Below are positions 62,910 to 64,000 of a stretch of 64,000 nt of DNA, one piece after another. Source of the DNA: Alkalihalophilus marmarensis DSM 21297 (GTDB taxonomy: Bacteria > Bacillota > Bacilli > Bacillales > Bacillaceae_D); contig NZ_ATAE01000038.1 of assembly GCF_000474275.2 (NCBI RefSeq), positions 62,001-126,000 on the forward strand. Reading direction: 5' to 3'. The translations under genes were made by a program, and so were the position numbers. The notes beneath the pieces were generated by a model that saw only the letters and a list, made by a program, of their open reading frames with translations, was not told the DNA's origin and ran no database searches. Every line of letters begins with the position of its first letter. The stretch's first letter is position 1.

Positions 62910-64000
62910 TTATGATGAGCGTTTTGCCATCTGAGATTCTCTTTGAAGGTCTACAGGAATAACTGCATCTGTTAGCTCTTTGTCTAGCTCATTGCGGTAG
63001 GTGGTTAATTCCTCTTTAGACCAGCCAAGTTCAGACTTCATATAAGCAAGAACCGGTTCTTTCCACGTACGTACCCACTGAATATCAAAGAATAGCGCTC
63101 CTGTGCGGCGAATAAAGAAATCTACAGGCTTCACTGTCATCTCATCATTCATGGCATACTTTAATTTCACATATACATAGAGACTGAGCTTAGTCTCTTC
63201 TTCACTCTTGTAGTCTTTTGCATAAGAGAAGAGCTTATCAACATTAGAGCCGTACATGCCAGCAAGCTTTTTACCTTCTTCATACGTAAAACCATATCCT
63301 GTTGCTTCCTCTGCTTTTTTAGCAATGAATGGCTCAAGACCAATAGATCCGCCTACATCTCCGCCTGAGATCGGAAATTTCTTTGTCCCACACGTACTGA
63401 ACACTTTATATTGATCTTCTTTGAAGCGCTTGGCAATTAAATTTACAACAGATTCCGCCATTTTACGGTACCCGGTTAATTTACCGCCAGCCATTGTTAG
63501 AAGACCGCTCTCTCCTTCCCAAATCTCATCTTTACGAGAAATTTCAGATGGATCTTTTCCTTTTTCATAAATGAGCGGACGAACTCCTGCCCAGCTGGAC
63601 TCTACATCCTCTTCTTTCACCGTGACATCAGGGAACATGTAGTGAATGGCGTTTAAAATATACTCACGATCCTCAGAAGTCATCTTAGGGCTTGCCGTCT
63701 CTTGATCAAAGAACGTATCCGTTGTTCCGACATATGTTTTTCCATCACGAGGAATCGCAAACACCATACGGCCGTCCGGAGTATCAAAATAGATCGCTTG
63801 GCGCAGCGGGAACACGGATTGATCAATGACTAAGTGAACCCCTTTTGTTAGACGCAGCTGCTTATTGGTTTCAGAGTAATCCTTTTTAATAATTTGATCG
63901 ACCCAAGGACCTCCGGCATTGACCACTTTTCTAGCATTAATTTGATACGTTTTTTCTGTCAGGCGATCTGATACCACAGCACCCGATACTTTCTTATTTT
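62910..64000 (-). CDS. glpD: Glycerol-3-phosphate dehydrogenase GlpD, partial
   Basis: The 3' part of an aerobic FAD-dependent glycerol-3-phosphate dehydrogenase; the frame is still open at the window end, so the N-terminal FAD-binding region is outside. Visible: INARKVVNAGGPWVDQI, FAIPRDGKTYVGTTDTFFD, WAGVRPLIYEKGKDPSEISR, LLTMAGGKLTGYRKMAE, and the C-terminal DUF-like cap (MTVKPVDFFIRRTGALFFD). It oxidises glycerol 3-phosphate to dihydroxyacetone phosphate at the membrane, feeding electrons to the quinone pool. Its product can feed gluconeogenesis through GlpX. Confidence 0.95.
   Translation of the reverse strand, partial: NKKVSGAVVSDRLTEKTYQINARKVVNAGGPWVDQIIKKDYSETNKQLRLTKGVHLVIDQSVFPLRQAIYFDTPDGRMVFAIPRDGKTYVGTTDTFFDQETASPKMTSEDREYILNAIHYMFPDVTVKEEDVESSWAGVRPLIYEKGKDPSEISRKDEIWEGESGLLTMAGGKLTGYRKMAESVVNLIAKRFKEDQYKVFSTCGTKKFPISGGDVGGSIGLEPFIAKKAEEATGYGFTYEEGKKLAGMYGSNVDKLFSYAKDYKSEEETKLSLYVYVKLKYAMNDEMTVKPVDFFIRRTGALFFDIQWVRTWKEPVLAYMKSELGWSKEELTTYRNELDKELTDAVIPVDLQRESQMAKRSS

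Overview
The window is a stretch of a low-GC Gram-positive chromosome from the Bacillaceae, most like an alkaliphilic or halotolerant Bacillus relative (Alkalihalobacillus type). The evidence is gene order shared with the yut-yun and yur-yus regions of Bacillus subtilis, spore genes (yutH, lytH, yunB, two CotF-like coat proteins, an H-type SASP), strong AGGAGG-type ribosome sites with frequent GTG/TTG starts, S-box and L-box riboswitches, and several sodium-coupled transporters. I see no rRNA, tRNA or CRISPR array.

Layout. 1-5.1 kb: end of a NifU-like gene, a SplA-like gene, the hom-thrC-thrB operon and yutH. 5.2-11.1 kb: pgpA-like yutG, yutF, a cysteine-rich HTH regulator, yutE, glpX, small conserved genes, yutD, yutC. 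11.6-19.3 kb: metY, lipA, lytH, a two-subunit NSS transporter and an NhaC-superfamily transporter behind a lysine riboswitch. 19.4-26.2 kb: yunB, an HD-GYP-thyA-dfrA operon and yunF-yunE-yunD-yunC. 26.56-30.04 kb: a decayed 3.4-kb integrated element bounded by a 33-bp duplication of the 3' end of sufB. 30.0-35.3 kb: sufCDSUB. 35.5-42.1 kb: yurZ-like gene, SAM-riboswitch-controlled metN-metP-metQ, an MFS transporter, yusG, gcvH, yusI. 42.6-48.1 kb: fadN-fadA-fadE beta-oxidation operon with a FadR-type operator. 48.5-54.7 kb: spore coat genes and the mannitol operon mtlA-mtlR-mtlF-mtlD. 54.9-64 kb: a YtrA-like regulator with an ABC transporter, DUF3243, a GGDEF protein, sspH, a dicarboxylate/glutamate symporter, a chemoreceptor and the 3' part of glpD.

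The most unusual signal is not a protein gene. Five intergenic regions (near 11.4, 13.1, 42.3, 49.3 and 61.0 kb) each carry an ordered array of nine degenerate units with an ATTGCGYC-like core at 21-bp steps, broken by one 19-bp step between units 5 and 6, so the first and last anchors are always 166 bp apart. Unit 8 is an ATTGT variant in all five. An eight-unit copy without the 19-bp step lies near 26.3 kb, and a five-unit array with another core (TTGTTCGAA-like) but the same 21-bp phase lies near 5.9 kb. All seven sit, in their own orientation, just upstream of a terminator-type hairpin. This looks like a dispersed, architecturally constrained non-coding element; I do not recognise it as described.

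The second notable item is the sufB-associated element. It has a 33-bp att duplication, AGTAGGCAC arm-type repeats near both ends, a broken tyrosine recombinase, a truncated ArpU, an amber-interrupted HNH gene and an intact secreted-protein gene that may be cargo. Its insertion has moved the likely suf operon terminator 3.4 kb away from sufB.

Coordinates, spacings and motif matches were read by eye; no alignments or database searches were run.
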